Of a stretch of DNA of 64,000 bases, positions 25,092 through 34,700 are shown piece after piece (within the stretch, counting starts at the first letter, position 1; each line of letters starts with the position of its first letter). The position numbers and the translations under genes were made by a program. The DNA lies in contig JAHHHA010000004.1 of assembly GCA_019359615.1 (NCBI GenBank), positions 186,001-250,000 of the forward strand, given 5' to 3'. The stretch is from Cyanosarcina radialis HA8281-LM2. GTDB taxonomy: Bacteria > Cyanobacteriota > Cyanobacteriia > Cyanobacteriales > CCAP-1448. The notes under the pieces were generated by a model that was not told the DNA's origin, did not search any database, and worked only from the letters and a program-made list of their open reading frames with translations.

Positions 25092-25396
25092 GCCTTAAAT
25101 TCCAGTTGAGGTTTCAGGATGACCCGAATTTCTACATCACTGCCAAGAGCATTTAGGAATCTAAACAGCCGTTCAGTTGAAAAACCAGAGAGTTGGCCAT
25201 TTAAGAGCGCAGAAATTTGAGGTCGATCGATGCCAAGAAGCTTTGCAGCTTCAGTCTGAGTTAGATTTTTGGCATCAATTAAGTTACTAATTTGTCGGAC
25301 AAGTTCTGCTTTAATCAACAACTCATCAGCATTAGCAAGTCCTAGATCGGCAAAAACATTCCCACTGCTAGATTGAACCTTGATTTCCTCACTCAT
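25067..25396 (-). CDS. higA: HigA-type XRE antitoxin
   Basis: The product is 109 residues. A helix-turn-helix is clear at about 47-80 (LTQTEAAKLLGIDRPQISALLNG), followed by FSTERLFRFLNALGSDVEI, the usual tail of HigA2-like antitoxins. It binds the toxin and represses the operon. Its start overlaps the toxin stop by 8 bp. Gene order is toxin first, as in higBA. Confidence 0.88.
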   Translation of the reverse strand: MSEEIKVQSSSGNVFADLGLANADELLIKAELVRQISNLIDAKNLTQTEAAKLLGIDRPQISALLNGQLSGFSTERLFRFLNALGSDVEIRVILKPQLEFKAQTRVVSA

Positions 25397-25778
25397 GCTT
25401 ATCCTCCTCTGACTGGTTTTTGTAATATTGCTCGTAATGTTCTTTCGCCCGTTTCAGTCGCTTCTCAATCAGTTCAATATCCTGCTTGGAAGTCTCAATC
25501 CCGCGCTTAGACTTTTTCTGGAACACATGGAGAACGTATACAACCTCCTCAAACTTAATTGTATATACCGCTCGATATGTGTCTCGATCGAAGTCTTGAA
25601 CGACTTCCAGCACTGATGCTCCCTTGAAGCTCCTGAGTGGCTTTACACTTGGATGCTTTTCGCCACATTGCGCTCGGTATAGTGCGTACCCCACAGCTTG
25701 TTGAACTTCGTCAGGAAAGTCTTTCAGGTCGTCAAGCGAACTGGCAATCCATTCAACGGGTTTCGGCAGTGAATTCAT
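25389..25778 (-). CDS. higB: HigB/RelE-like (phage Gp49-type) mRNA interferase toxin
   Basis: The product is 129 residues. VEWIASSLDDLKDFPDEVQQ opens the protein, and the RelE-fold core is VLEVVQDFDRDTYRAVYTIKF then EVVYVLHVFQKKSKRGIET, with basic residues typical of ribosome-dependent RNases. The C-terminal helix is Lys/Glu-rich. It overlaps higA by 8 bp. It lies just inside the second argJ tail, so the module is part of the accessory island. Confidence 0.88.
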   Translation of the reverse strand: MNSLPKPVEWIASSLDDLKDFPDEVQQAVGYALYRAQCGEKHPSVKPLRSFKGASVLEVVQDFDRDTYRAVYTIKFEEVVYVLHVFQKKSKRGIETSKQDIELIEKRLKRAKEHYEQYYKNQSEEDKHE

Positions 25779-25796
25779 ACTGTCTAAAGGTTATCT

Positions 25797-25859
25797 AAAG
25801 CCTGGGGTTGCAACCTGAATTCTGACTGCCTGAAGATTAACGCTGAGTACACCACCTGA
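25797..25859 (+). pseudogene. Detached second copy of the argJ 3' end
   Basis: 21 codons read [20 protein letters not shown] then stop, against [20 protein letters not shown] at the end of argJ. Most differences are at third codon positions, so it comes from a diverged coding argJ, not from a mutated non-coding copy. No upstream argJ sequence is attached. Confidence 0.85.
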
Positions 25860-25929
25860 AGGGATTTTAAAGAGCGAAATGATAGTTCGCTACCAATCCG
25901 CCTTATAACGTCAAAATCCCTAGAGAAAC

Positions 25930-26169
25930 ATGAATTCAACACTTACGGTTCAACACCTTCCTCCTGAAGCAATCGATCGACTTCTAGACTACTTGCCCGA
26001 TTATGTCAAAACTGCTCTCCAGGAAAAAGCAGTTGAACTGGAGTGTTCTCTAGAAGCAACCATTGAAATGGCGATCGCTAGCTTCCTGGATGAAGAGGCG
26101 TTCAGTTTTGAGGATTGTCTTTTAGCAAAACGTCTGACAAATTTATCTGAGAACAACAAGGGGAGTTAG
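25930..26169 (+). CDS. Small hypothetical protein
   Basis: The product is 79 residues, acidic and helical: LPPEAIDRLLDYLPDYVKTALQEKA, then ECSLEATIEMAIASFLDEEAFSFEDC. No membrane segment or known motif is seen. It could be an antitoxin-like or adaptor protein, but no toxin partner follows; the next gene is a GNAT enzyme 45 bp downstream on the same strand. GNAT toxins with small antitoxins exist (DUF1778 type), yet this protein lacks that fold signature. Confidence 0.55.
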   Translation: MNSTLTVQHLPPEAIDRLLDYLPDYVKTALQEKAVELECSLEATIEMAIASFLDEEAFSFEDCLLAKRLTNLSENNKGS

Positions 26170-26214
26170 TTAATAGCTTTCAACTCCCTAGCTATTGTGC
26201 CAGAATTACTAGCT

Positions 26215-26967
26215 ATGACAATTCCCAGAAAAGGTACAAGGCAAATAACTGTTGATGGGATCTCGTATCGCTGGCTCGTGTCACCAGACGACGAACCAGG
26301 TCTAGGAATCATCGTCGAGCGTGCAGAGTTTCCGGCAAACAAGGTGGGTGCTTTAGTCGAGCATGGAACTATTATTTCACCTGGGTTAGTTAGAAAAGTA
26401 ATATTGCACGCCTTGTCAAAAGGGTGGCAACCTCAAAAGTCAGGACAGGGAATGGGATTTCGATTTGAAGAAATTATTTCCAAATATCCCGACGATACAG
26501 AATCACCGCTATTATTGCGCAACTATCAAAAAGAAGACGATCGATCCATTTGGCACTTGTATAATCTCGGCCTCGAACGAGTTGGAGTTCGTCGAGGAGA
26601 AGGCAAGTGGGATGATGATTTACGGAATATTCCTAGCTTCTATCAAGAAAGTAAGGGCGCGTTTATTGTCGGTTGCTTGGGTAAACAAGCGATCGCGATG
26701 GGAGCCTTCAAATATGTTTCAGAACAAGAGGCGGAGATCCGGCGGATATATGTCGATCCAGATTTTCAGCGACTGGGTTACGGTCAACAATTACTGGAAT
26801 ACTTGGAATCGCAGGCTGTAAAGTCAGGTTATAAACTGTTAACACTTCATACCAATTCAATCCAAGTGGCAGCGCAGGGATTATATGTCAGGAATGGCTA
26901 CATTGAAATTAAACGACAGTCCTGGCGTGGAATAGAGCGGATCTATTTTGAGAAGCGATTCTTGTAA
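26215..26967 (+). CDS. GNAT-family N-acetyltransferase with N-terminal cyanobacterial domain
   Basis: The product is 250 residues from ATG 26215; a GTG six codons upstream is an alternative and neither has a clear ribosome site. Residues 1-90 (ITVDGISYRWLVSPDDEPGLGI, WQPQKSGQGMGFRF) form a domain often found alone in cyanobacteria. Residues 105-245 are a GNAT fold with the acetyl-CoA loop DPDFQRLGYGQQLLEYLE and a C-terminal LYVRNGYIEIKR. The substrate is unknown. Confidence 0.85.
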   Translation: MTIPRKGTRQITVDGISYRWLVSPDDEPGLGIIVERAEFPANKVGALVEHGTIISPGLVRKVILHALSKGWQPQKSGQGMGFRFEEIISKYPDDTESPLLLRNYQKEDDRSIWHLYNLGLERVGVRRGEGKWDDDLRNIPSFYQESKGAFIVGCLGKQAIAMGAFKYVSEQEAEIRRIYVDPDFQRLGYGQQLLEYLESQAVKSGYKLLTLHTNSIQVAAQGLYVRNGYIEIKRQSWRGIERIYFEKRFL

Positions 26968-27061
26968 GTGCGGGGCAGAATTAATTAACACAACTTCACT
27001 CACTCTGAGTTGAGTTAAAGTATGAAATTCACCTGTCAAGTTGGCTGTATGTTGAATGTTA

Positions 27062-27172
27062 ATGGATAATTACGTTAGCTCGATCGAAAGAGATGGATTC
27101 ACTATCGTTCCTGCTGCGTTTGTACAACATAACCGTCTCAAATTTTCTCTTCAGGAAATCGCTGCCCTCTGA
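27062..27172 (+). pseudogene. Possible N-terminal remnant of a phytanoyl-CoA dioxygenase-like gene
   Basis: ATG 27062 opens 36 codons reading MDNYVSSIERDGFTIVPAAF and ending ...SLQEIAAL. The DGFTIVP segment is characteristic of the start of PhyH-family oxygenases. The rest of the gene is absent, and the frame runs 35 bp into the 3' end of panB on the opposite strand. A chance match cannot be excluded at this length. Confidence 0.35.
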
Positions 27173-27923
27173 CTTCGCTACCAAAATCTTGCACGGCTTG
27201 GGTAACAATCTCTCGCAAATTGACGTAAGATTTGGCAAACGGCGGCTGTCGTTCTGAGAGTCCTAAAACATCAGCGGTAACGAGCACCTGTCCGTCGCAA
27301 TCCGGCCCTGCGCCAATGCCAATTGTCGGGATGGTGAGTTTTTGGGAAATCTGGGCAGCTAAAGCCGATGGAATGTGTTCTAAGACGATCGCAAAGGCCC
27401 CAGCTTGTTCGAGAGCGATCGCTTCTGATACTATCCTCTCGCTAGCCGCTGGCGTTTTTCCCTGCTGTCGATAACCTAGTTGATGTACCGATTGGGGTGT
27501 CAAACCGACATGGCCCATCACCGGAATTCCCACTTGGACTAACCGCCTGACGGTTTCTGCCATTTCTGGATATCCGCCTTCTAACTTAACGGCTTGCACT
27601 CCAGTTTCTTTCAACATTAAACCCGCCGAATGGATCGCCTGTTGGGGGCTTTCTTGGTAGCTCAAAAACGGCAAATCTACTACTACCAAAGCTTTTTTTA
27701 CCCCTCGACGAACCGCTTTGGCATGGTGCAGCATTTCTTCTAAGGTAATCGGCACGGTAGTTTCATACCCTAACGTCACCATCGCCAGAGAATCGCCCAC
27801 TAAGACGATATCGACTCCAGCCAGATCTAAGATTTGGGCGATCGCGTAATCCCAACCCGTGAGCGCCACAATCTTTCGCCCTTGTTCTTTCCATTGACTC
27901 AACTGTTGGGGATTAACTGCCAT
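27138..27923 (-). CDS. panB: 3-methyl-2-oxobutanoate hydroxymethyltransferase
   Basis: The product is 261 residues. It adds a hydroxymethyl group from methylene-THF to ketoisovalerate, the first committed step to pantothenate and Co[46 protein letters not shown] and [17 protein letters not shown] are all family motifs. Length is normal. It stands alone with no other pan gene nearby. Confidence 0.96.
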   Translation of the reverse strand: MAVNPQQLSQWKEQGRKIVALTGWDYAIAQILDLAGVDIVLVGDSLAMVTLGYETTVPITLEEMLHHAKAVRRGVKKALVVVDLPFLSYQESPQQAIHSAGLMLKETGVQAVKLEGGYPEMAETVRRLVQVGIPVMGHVGLTPQSVHQLGYRQQGKTPAASERIVSEAIALEQAGAFAIVLEHIPSALAAQISQKLTIPTIGIGAGPDCDGQVLVTADVLGLSERQPPFAKSYVNLREIVTQAVQDFGSEVRGQRFPEEKI

Positions 27924-28223
27924 TTTAGAAGCGATCGACCTGAATTTGTTCGGGATGTAATGAGACTAAAGACCTCTATCTTTAATATATCTTGCCTCGC
28001 TAAGCTACAGATAAAGCTGAAGGCGATCGTTAAAATGAAGGTGGCATAAGTCCTGTTAACTATAGTCAGAAAAACTAATATGCCAACAACTGCGATCGGT
28101 CTGCAATTAGAACCAGATCAAAGGAGGACATGAAGTTGTTACCTTGCTCTCTTTCGGTCATGTAGCAGTTAGGAATTATTCTGAACTCCTGAACTCCTGA
28201 ACTATTACATTCTTGTCGTTCAA
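27924..28223. other. 300-bp spacer, no gene recognised
   Basis: It contains GAACTCCT octamer repeats at 28180-28202 next to the tRNA-Asn gene. Otherwise nothing recognisable. Confidence 0.4.
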
Positions 28224-28295
28224 CTCCCCAGGCAAGATTCGAACTTGCGACCAATCGGTTAACAGCCGACCGCTCTACCACTGAGCTACTGAGGA
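28224..28295 (-). tRNA. trnN: tRNA-Asn (GTT)
   Basis: The complement of 28224-28295 folds as a 72-nt cloverleaf. The acceptor arms are TCCTCAG and CTGGGGA, the D arm has AGCTCAGTGGTAGAGC, the anticodon loop is CTGTTAA (anticodon GTT), and the T loop is TTCGAAT. The discriminator base is G. CCA is not encoded. Confidence 0.95.
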
Positions 28296-28453
28296 AAGTG
28301 GGTAGCTTTAAGCCATTAATAATCATAGCGATCGCCCATCGCCTTTGGCAACCCCTCAAGCAAAATTTCTGATTTTTCTAAGGTTTGCGATCGCCAAGAT
28401 TTGTCCTCAAGAGCTATGCTGAGATGATGTCCTCATCGTTATTGTGGGGTTTC

Positions 28454-28939
28454 ATGCTGACGCATCACCGTCGTCCAGTATCTCTATCTTTAGTTTCTAC
28501 CGATCTGCCAATTTGGTCCGAGATCGAAACCGCTGCCACTCTCTATCAAAAAGACAAGCAGGTATTTCACCTGCTGTTGACCGAACCTGCAATTGTCGAA
28601 ACTGAAGCGATCGCTTCATCAGTTGCCAGCCAACCCAAAGAGGGGAATTTTCGGCTGCTATGGCTAGAACTATCTCCTTATCGGGCAATCCTAACGGTAC
28701 AAGAAAACGGCAAACTGAGTTACCGTCACCTGTGGGAAAAAGGGATTTATGGCACTAGTCGCTATTGGCTGCATAGCGAGTCATTGCAAATCAACGAACC
28801 CTTGCGTCTGCGAAACTACACCCGCAGCCTCACCCTAGAAGGTTATCCCATGCCCGAACGCCTGCGAGTCGAATACGAACTGTGGTCGGCAACACTGCCA
28901 CTAGGACGCTATATCTTTAATTTGGATATTCATCACTAA
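28454..28939 (+). CDS. Hypothetical cyanobacterial protein
   Basis: The product is 161 residues from ATG 28454, preceded by GTGGGG; ATGs at 28424 and 28427 are possible alternatives. The protein is soluble and mixed alpha/beta, with SLVSTDLPIWSEIETAATLY near the N-terminus and RLRVEYELWSATLPLGRYIF at the C-terminus. No catalytic motif is evident. It is flanked by tRNA-Asn upstream and a palindromic repeat downstream. Family not recognised. Confidence 0.65.
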   Translation: MLTHHRRPVSLSLVSTDLPIWSEIETAATLYQKDKQVFHLLLTEPAIVETEAIASSVASQPKEGNFRLLWLELSPYRAILTVQENGKLSYRHLWEKGIYGTSRYWLHSESLQINEPLRLRNYTRSLTLEGYPMPERLRVEYELWSATLPLGRYIFNLDIHH

Positions 28940-28963
28940 AATAGAAGTTCAGAAGTTCAGGAG

Positions 28964-28991
28964 GTAGAGACGTTGCATACAACGTCTGTAG
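28964..28991. repeat. GTAGAGACGTTGCA palindrome, intergenic copy
   Basis: Arms GTAGAGACGTTG and CAACGTCTGTAG. It is the same element found in frame inside purL (31936-31963) and smc (56234-56261). The spacer up to 29088 continues with GTCAGTT and CCCCATCTC units. Confidence 0.85.
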
Positions 28992-29088
28992 AGGAGTCAG
29001 GAGTCAGTTGTTAATTTTTTCCCCTGCCCCCCATCTCCCCATCTCCCCATTTCCCCATCTCCGCCCTCTCGCCCTCTCGCCTTCCCCT

Positions 29089-32000
29089 ATGTCTGATAAC
29101 GCTGCGTCTCCATTTTCTTTAGAAGAAATTGCTAATGAAGGAATTAAACCAGAAGAATATGAGGAAATCGTCAGGCGATTAGGTCGCCATCCGAACAAAG
29201 CCGAACTGGGGATGTTTGGGGTCATGTGGTCGGAACATTGCTGCTATAAGAACTCCCGTCCCCTACTCAAACAATTTCCTACCGCAGGCGATCGCATCTT
29301 AGTCGGGCCGGGAGAAAATGCTGGCGTGGTGGATTTAGGCGATGGACTGCGGCTGGCATTTAAAATCGAATCTCACAATCACCCTTCCGCGATCGAACCG
29401 TTTCAAGGTGCAGCTACAGGAGTAGGAGGCATCCTACGGGATATCTTTACCATGGGAGCGCGTCCGATCGCTTTGCTGAACTCTCTGCGCTTTGGTTCTT
29501 TAGCAGATCCTCGAACTCAAAGGTTATTTAACGGCGTAGTAGCAGGAATTTCCCACTATGGTAATTGTTTAGCAAGCAACGAAACTTTTATCTGGCGCGA
29601 TCGCACGGGCGTACATTTTGACACTATTGGCAATTTTGTCGAATCCCGGTTGCCTGCTAATTGCACGACTCTAGAGTTAGATCCCTCTAGCACAGTTGAA
29701 ACCCTCTCTCTAGAACCAGATAGCCATAAAAGTTGCTGGCAACCAGTGCGTCGCCTATTCAAACGCCGCGCCCGTACCCTAATAACTGTCCGCACTGCTC
29801 TCGGTCGAACCTTAACCGTCACGCCAGATCATCCCACGCTGCTCTGTAGAAACGGTCAATGGGACATCTGTGTTGCCCAAGCCTTAACGACTAGGGATGA
29901 AGTGCCAATTCTGGCTTCCTGGCCTGCGACACCTGAGAGTCAAGATGGCGTTACCGCCCTAGATTTAATCGCTAGTTTAAATCCTCAAGCCCCTAGTGGC
30001 AAAAATGTCCATGTCGAATTACCACCAGACTGGCAACCTACAGATGTTGTCCGCACGGCGCTATCGTTGCTGGAACCATCTGTGGGGAAACGACATAGCT
30101 ACTTGAAAAAGCACAGATTGCCTCTGGCGCATTTTCTCAGTTTAGAGCCTCTGTTAGGCGTTGAGCGCCACGAAGTTCGGCTGTTTCGTCGGGGAAAAGC
30201 TAACTATATGAATGGACTTATCCAGCCAAATGAGGTGTTTGCTCGATTGCTTGGCTATTACCTCTCCGAGGGATGCGTTTCTCAAAATGGCAACACCTAT
30301 AAAATCATTTTCACCTTTGCCCTAGACGAACTTGAGTATGTTAATGACGTAGTAGATGGGCTTAAAAGTCTGGGACTCCGCCCCTGTGTCGAGAGACGCA
30401 TTTCTACGATCGCTGTTTATGCTACCTCTTGGCTGTTTGGTTATATGTTGCAAGAGGTTTGGCAGTGCGGCACTGGAGCGAGTAATAAGGCATTTCCAGC
30501 ATTTGTTTTTCAATGGAATCGTCACTTACAGCGCGAAGCTTTAAAGGGTTTACTCAGAGGCGATGGTTCCATGACTACAAAAACTCATGGCAACCATGCC
30601 AAGATTACCTTTGCCACCACTAGTCATAAGTTGTTCGAGCAAGCCTTAGTGCTGATCCAAAATCAGGGGGCAATCCCATATATTTACGAGCGTCCGCCAG
30701 CAGAAGGACAAATTGAGGGTCGCAAACATACGCGGCTACCGCTATGGCAGCTAGAAGTTATTAACTTTGCTGGACTGACGGCTTTAGCCAACGTTTTTTC
30801 TGAAGAACGTACTGTTGAACTAGCAACTGCTTTGGGGTGTTATAACGGCACTAAACATTCTTTTCCCCGTTTTACCCAGCACGCAAAGCAGGTGGTGCTT
30901 GTCAAGATAAAAAGTATAGAAACCAATACCGTTGATGAATGCGATGTTTATGATGTTGAGGTAGACAACTCTCATCTTTTTGTCACTACTTCGGGCATCG
31001 TTACCCATAATTGCGTTGGAGTGCCCACAGTGGGCGGCGAAGTCTACTTCGATCGAGCTTATTCTGACAATCCTTTAGTTAACGTCATGGCACTGGGATT
31101 GATGGAAACCCCAGAAATCGTTAAATCTGGAGCAGCAGGAATTGGCAATCCGGTACTTTATGTCGGTTCGACTACGGGACGCGATGGCATGGGAGGGGCT
31201 AGCTTTGCCAGCGCCGAACTCAGCGATGAATCGGAAAAAGATCGTCCTGCGGTGCAAGTGGGCGATCCATTCCTCGAAAAGTCGCTAATTGAAGCTTGCT
31301 TGGAAGCATTCAAAACTGGTGCTGTAGTAGCCGCCCAAGATATGGGAGCCGCCGGGATTACCTGTTCTACCTCAGAAATGGCAGCAAAAGGCGGCGTAGG
31401 CATCGAACTGGATTTAGGCAAAATTCCGGTGCGGGAAACGGGAATGGTGCCCTACGAATACCTGCTGTCTGAATCTCAAGAACGGATGCTGTTCGTGGCT
31501 CAACCGGGACGCGATCGAGAATTAATCGATATTTTTCACCGCTGGGGACTGCAAGCAGTGGTGGCTGGTAAAGTAATTGCCGAGCCGATTGTCCGAATTC
31601 TGTTTCAAGGGCAAGTAGCAGCAGAGATTCCGGCTACAGCTTTAGCTGACGACACCCCGATCTATCATCGAGAGTTGCTAGCAGAACCGCCAGAGTATGC
31701 CCGTCAAGCCTGGGAATGGACACCAGAGAAATTGCCTCCCTGTACGGTAAATGGCATAGAAATCCAAGGACAATTTCAAAATTGGAACGATATTTTACTA
31801 ACTTTGTTGGCTGCACCAACTATTGCTTCTAAACGTTGGATTTATCGGCAATACGACCATCAGGTACAAAATAACACTGCTATTCTCCCTGGCGATGCCG
31901 ATGCTGCCGTAGTGCGGTTGCGTCCCCAGAATGTTGTAGAGACGTTGCATGCAACGTCTCTACAAGGTGCGGAAATGGCGACAGGGGTGGCCGCTACGGT

Positions 32001-32913
32001 TGATTGTAATTCTCGTTACGTCTACCTCGACCCTTATGAAGGGGCCAAAGCAGTGGTGGCCGAAGCTGCACGTAATTTGAGTTGCGTCGGGGCCGAACCT
32101 TTAGCTGTCACTGATAACCTCAATTTCGGCAGCCCAGAAAAACCTGTAGGCTACTGGCAACTGGCCCTAGCCTGCCGGGGAATTGCTGAAGCCTGTGAGG
32201 AGTTCGGCACGCCCGTTACTGGCGGTAATGTGTCTCTTTACAACGAAACCCTAGATGCTAGTGGCAATCCTCAGCCCATTCACCCCACGCCTGTAATCGG
32301 CATGGTGGGATTAATTCCCGATCTCAAACGAGTTTGCTCTCAAGGCTGGCAGAAAACCGGAGATGTCATCTATCTTCTGGGACAACCATTAACTGATGTA
32401 GAGACGCGAGATCTCGCGTCTCTAGGCGGTTCGGAATATCTAGCGACGATTCACGAACTAGTTGCGGGTAAACCCCCAACCGTCGATTTCGATCGGGATC
32501 GCCGCGTCCAAGTTGCTTGTCGGGAAGGGATTCGCCAAGGTTGGGTGCGATCGGCTCACGATAGCTCTGAGGGCGGATTGGCGGTGGCTCTGGCAGAATC
32601 GTGTATCAGCAGTGGATTGGGAGCCGAGATCGATTTAGGGTTAGCTTCCACATCGCCTCACCGCTGGGATTTGTTGCTATTTGGCGAAGGTGGTGGCAGA
32701 ATTTTTGTCTCGGTAGCGAGAGATCTAGCAGAAGTTTGGGAATCTTATTTAAATACACAACTAGGTGAAGATTGGCAAAAGCTCGGTTTAGTTGGCGAGG
32801 CGAATGGCAACCTGCAACTGCTAACCGCTGACGGGATATCGGTTTTAAACGTTAGGATGACAGATATAAGCGATCGATATCTCAACTCGATTTCCAGACA
32901 GATAGCTATTTAG
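29089..32913 (+). CDS. purL: Phosphoribosylformylglycinamidine synthase subunit PurL, intein-containing
   Basis: The frame is 1274 codons. After intein removal it leaves about 792 residues, the usual size of small PurL, which works with PurQ and PurS to make FGAM in purine synthesis. ATG 29089 ([18 protein letters not shown]) is chosen; upstream codons are repeat DNA. Exteins show [54 protein letters not shown] and [12 protein letters not shown]. The split is at ISHYGN / CVGVPTVGG. Two palindromic repeats add residues in frame ([11 protein letters not shown] and [11 protein letters not shown]). purF follows 247 bp downstream on the same strand. Confidence 0.96.
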   Translation: MSDNAASPFSLEEIANEGIKPEEYEEIVRRLGRHPNKAELGMFGVMWSEHCCYKNSRPLLKQFPTAGDRILVGPGENAGVVDLGDGLRLAFKIESHNHPSAIEPFQGAATGVGGILRDIFTMGARPIALLNSLRFGSLADPRTQRLFNGVVAGISHYGNCLASNETFIWRDRTGVHFDTIGNFVESRLPANCTTLELDPSSTVETLSLEPDSHKSCWQPVRRLFKRRARTLITVRTALGRTLTVTPDHPTLLCRNGQWDICVAQALTTRDEVPILASWPATPESQDGVTALDLIASLNPQAPSGKNVHVELPPDWQPTDVVRTALSLLEPSVGKRHSYLKKHRLPLAHFLSLEPLLGVERHEVRLFRRGKANYMNGLIQPNEVFARLLGYYLSEGCVSQNGNTYKIIFTFALDELEYVNDVVDGLKSLGLRPCVERRISTIAVYATSWLFGYMLQEVWQCGTGASNKAFPAFVFQWNRHLQREALKGLLRGDGSMTTKTHGNHAKITFATTSHKLFEQALVLIQNQGAIPYIYERPPAEGQIEGRKHTRLPLWQLEVINFAGLTALANVFSEERTVELATALGCYNGTKHSFPRFTQHAKQVVLVKIKSIETNTVDECDVYDVEVDNSHLFVTTSGIVTHNCVGVPTVGGEVYFDRAYSDNPLVNVMALGLMETPEIVKSGAAGIGNPVLYVGSTTGRDGMGGASFASAELSDESEKDRPAVQVGDPFLEKSLIEACLEAFKTGAVVAAQDMGAAGITCSTSEMAAKGGVGIELDLGKIPVRETGMVPYEYLLSESQERMLFVAQPGRDRELIDIFHRWGLQAVVAGKVIAEPIVRILFQGQVAAEIPATALADDTPIYHRELLAEPPEYARQAWEWTPEKLPPCTVNGIEIQGQFQNWNDILLTLLAAPTIASKRWIYRQYDHQVQNNTAILPGDADAAVVRLRPQNVVETLHATSLQGAEMATGVAATVDCNSRYVYLDPYEGAKAVVAEAARNLSCVGAEPLAVTDNLNFGSPEKPVGYWQLALACRGIAEACEEFGTPVTGGNVSLYNETLDASGNPQPIHPTPVIGMVGLIPDLKRVCSQGWQKTGDVIYLLGQPLTDVETRDLASLGGSEYLATIHELVAGKPPTVDFDRDRRVQVACREGIRQGWVRSAHDSSEGGLAVALAESCISSGLGAEIDLGLASTSPHRWDLLLFGEGGGRIFVSVARDLAEVWESYLNTQLGEDWQKLGLVGEANGNLQLLTADGISVLNVRMTDISDRYLNSISRQIAI
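29566..31011 (+). other. PurL intein, 482 residues, with LAGLIDADG endonuclease
   Basis: The intein starts at Cys1 ([13 protein letters not shown]) and ends at [11 protein letters not shown], followed by extein Cys (CVGVPT). Splicing block B is [11 protein letters not shown] and block F is [12 protein letters not shown]. The penultimate His and terminal Asn are present. Homing-endonuclease dodecapeptides LLGYYLSEG (about residue 226) and LKGLLRGDG (about 326) retain acidic residues. The open frame is uninterrupted, so both splicing and nuclease domains look intact. Confidence 0.95.
31936..31963. repeat. Perfect 28-bp palindrome inside purL
   Basis: Arm GTAGAGACGTTGCA and its exact complement. 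It is in frame and encodes VETLHATSL within the second extein. It belongs to the same family as 28964-28991. Confidence 0.95.
32399..32424. repeat. Perfect 26-bp palindrome inside purL
   Basis: Arm TAGAGACGCGAGA and its exact complement. It is in frame and encodes VETRDLASL. The same palindrome occurs in smc at 56169-56194 and with one mismatch at 53375-53396. A partial copy lies at about 33090-33108 in the purL-purF spacer. Confidence 0.95.
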
Positions 32914-33160
32914 CCGCTACTTCCCGCACTTCATAAGCCTAATTACTTACGATCGGGTGCGATTTTGCCGCTCTAGTGAGTTACTTTAGTATTAGTAGTG
33001 TTAAGGAAATGTTAAGTTGAATCAAATTTTCTAAAGCTCGATGCTGTTCGATCGACTTTCTTTAGATCTAGCGGCATCCCCAAATTGACACAGGCGAGAT
33101 CTCGCGTCTTTACCCTCTTTTCCAGACTCAATATCCCCGCATTAGGAGCAACTCGGTAGC

Positions 33161-34645
33161 ATGATCCCCAACTCTCTGTTTTTGGCTGATGAGGAACCGA
33201 CAATCGATCGAGCAGTACGATCGGATAAGCCAGAAGAAGCTTGCGGTGTTTTTGGCATCTATGCACCAGAGGAAAATGCGGCCAAGCTGGCCTACTTCGG
33301 TTTATATGCCTTACAGCACAGAGGTCAGGAATCAGCGGGCATCGCTACGTTTGAGGGCGACAAGGTTCGCGTTCATAAAAATATGGGGTTAGTTTCTCAG
33401 GTGTTTAACGAAACTATCCTCGATCGCTTGCCAGGAAGTTTAGCCGTCGGCCACAACCGTTACTCGACTACAGGTTCCAGCCGCGTCAGCAACGCCCAGC
33501 CAGCGGTGGTAGATACTCGCTTGGGCACTTTGGCTTTAGCACACAACGGTAATTTAGTCAATACCGCTCAACTGCGGGAAGAATTGCTCGATCGCAATTT
33601 CGATCTAGTCACCACGACCGATTCGGAGCTAATTGCTTGGGCAATAGCCGAAGAAGTAAATGGCGGTCAACCTTGGCTTGAAGGAGCGATTCGGGCTTTC
33701 AACCGCTGTCAAGGAGCCTTTAGCTTAGTAATCGGCACTCCAGCCGGATTAATGGGAGTGCGCGATCCCAATGGAATCAGACCTTTGGTAATCGGCACTT
33801 TGGGTAATAAACCCCAACGTTACGTTTTAGCTTCGGAAACTTGCGGTTTAGATATCATTGGGGCTGAATATTTGCGAGATGTCGAACCAGGCGAGTTGGT
33901 ATGGATTACCGAAGAAGGTTTAGCTTCGTTCCATTGGACTAAAGAACCGCAGCGGAAGCTTTGTATTTTTGAAATGATTTACTTTGCCAGACCCGATAGC
34001 GTCATGAACGAAGAATCGCTCTACACCTATCGGATGCGACTGGGACACCAACTAGCTAAAGAATTTCCCACCCCAGCCGATATCGTCATTGGCGTTCCCG
34101 ATTCTGGAGTGCCAGCGGCTATCGGTTATTCTCAAGCATCGGGGATTTCCTATGCTGAGGGTTTGATCAAAAATCGCTATGTCGGACGCACGTTCATCCA
34201 GCCAACTCAATCGATGCGCGAGGCTGGAATTAAAATGAAGCTCAATCCGTTGAAGGACGTACTAGCGGGAAAACGGGTAATCATTGTTGACGATTCGATC
34301 GTCCGGGGAACTACCAGTCGCAAAATTGTCAAAGCCTTGCGGGATGCAGGCGCAACTGAAGTGCATATGCGAGTTTCTTCGCCCCCAGTCACTCACCCTT
34401 GTTTCTACGGCATCGACACTGACAACCAAGATCAGTTAATTGCAGCGACTAAATCTGTCGATGAAATTGCCAAATTAATTGAAGTTGACTCTCTAGGTTT
34501 TCTCAGTTGGAAAGGAATGCTCGAAGCTACGGGTGAAGATCCCAATAGTTTCTGTTCGGCGTGTTTTACAGGCGACTACCCAATTCCAGTTCCAGAGACA
34601 GTTAAGCGTTCTAAATTGATCCTGGAACAACCTACACCAGTTTGA
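33161..34645 (+). CDS. purF: Amidophosphoribosyltransferase
   Basis: The product is 494 residues. It makes phosphoribosylamine from PRPP and glutamine, the first step of purine synthesis. A propeptide of 27 residues precedes the catalytic Cys of EEACGVFGIYAP. ALQHRGQESAGIA, GHNRYSTTGSS and the PRPP loop VIIVDDSIVRGTTS are present. Cysteines in RKLCIFEMIYF, THPCFYG and CSACF match the four [4Fe-4S] ligands of the Bacillus-type enzyme. Same strand as purL. Confidence 0.97.
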   Translation: MIPNSLFLADEEPTIDRAVRSDKPEEACGVFGIYAPEENAAKLAYFGLYALQHRGQESAGIATFEGDKVRVHKNMGLVSQVFNETILDRLPGSLAVGHNRYSTTGSSRVSNAQPAVVDTRLGTLALAHNGNLVNTAQLREELLDRNFDLVTTTDSELIAWAIAEEVNGGQPWLEGAIRAFNRCQGAFSLVIGTPAGLMGVRDPNGIRPLVIGTLGNKPQRYVLASETCGLDIIGAEYLRDVEPGELVWITEEGLASFHWTKEPQRKLCIFEMIYFARPDSVMNEESLYTYRMRLGHQLAKEFPTPADIVIGVPDSGVPAAIGYSQASGISYAEGLIKNRYVGRTFIQPTQSMREAGIKMKLNPLKDVLAGKRVIIVDDSIVRGTTSRKIVKALRDAGATEVHMRVSSPPVTHPCFYGIDTDNQDQLIAATKSVDEIAKLIEVDSLGFLSWKGMLEATGEDPNSFCSACFTGDYPIPVPETVKRSKLILEQPTPV

Positions 34646-34700
34646 GAACTACAGCAGTGGTAAAGATGCGAGACATCGCATCTTGACAGAAGTTGTGAAA

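Larger units (their letters stand above)
23790..25796. other. Small accessory island bounded by argJ 3' ends
   Basis: The region lies between intact argJ and a second, diverged argJ tail (25797-25859). It carries tandem hairpins, an ABM gene, an attC-like site, a truncated frame and a higBA module, all typical accessory content. No integrase is present. It may be a decayed integrative element or a cassette deposit; the boundaries are inferred from the duplication. Confidence 0.55.
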
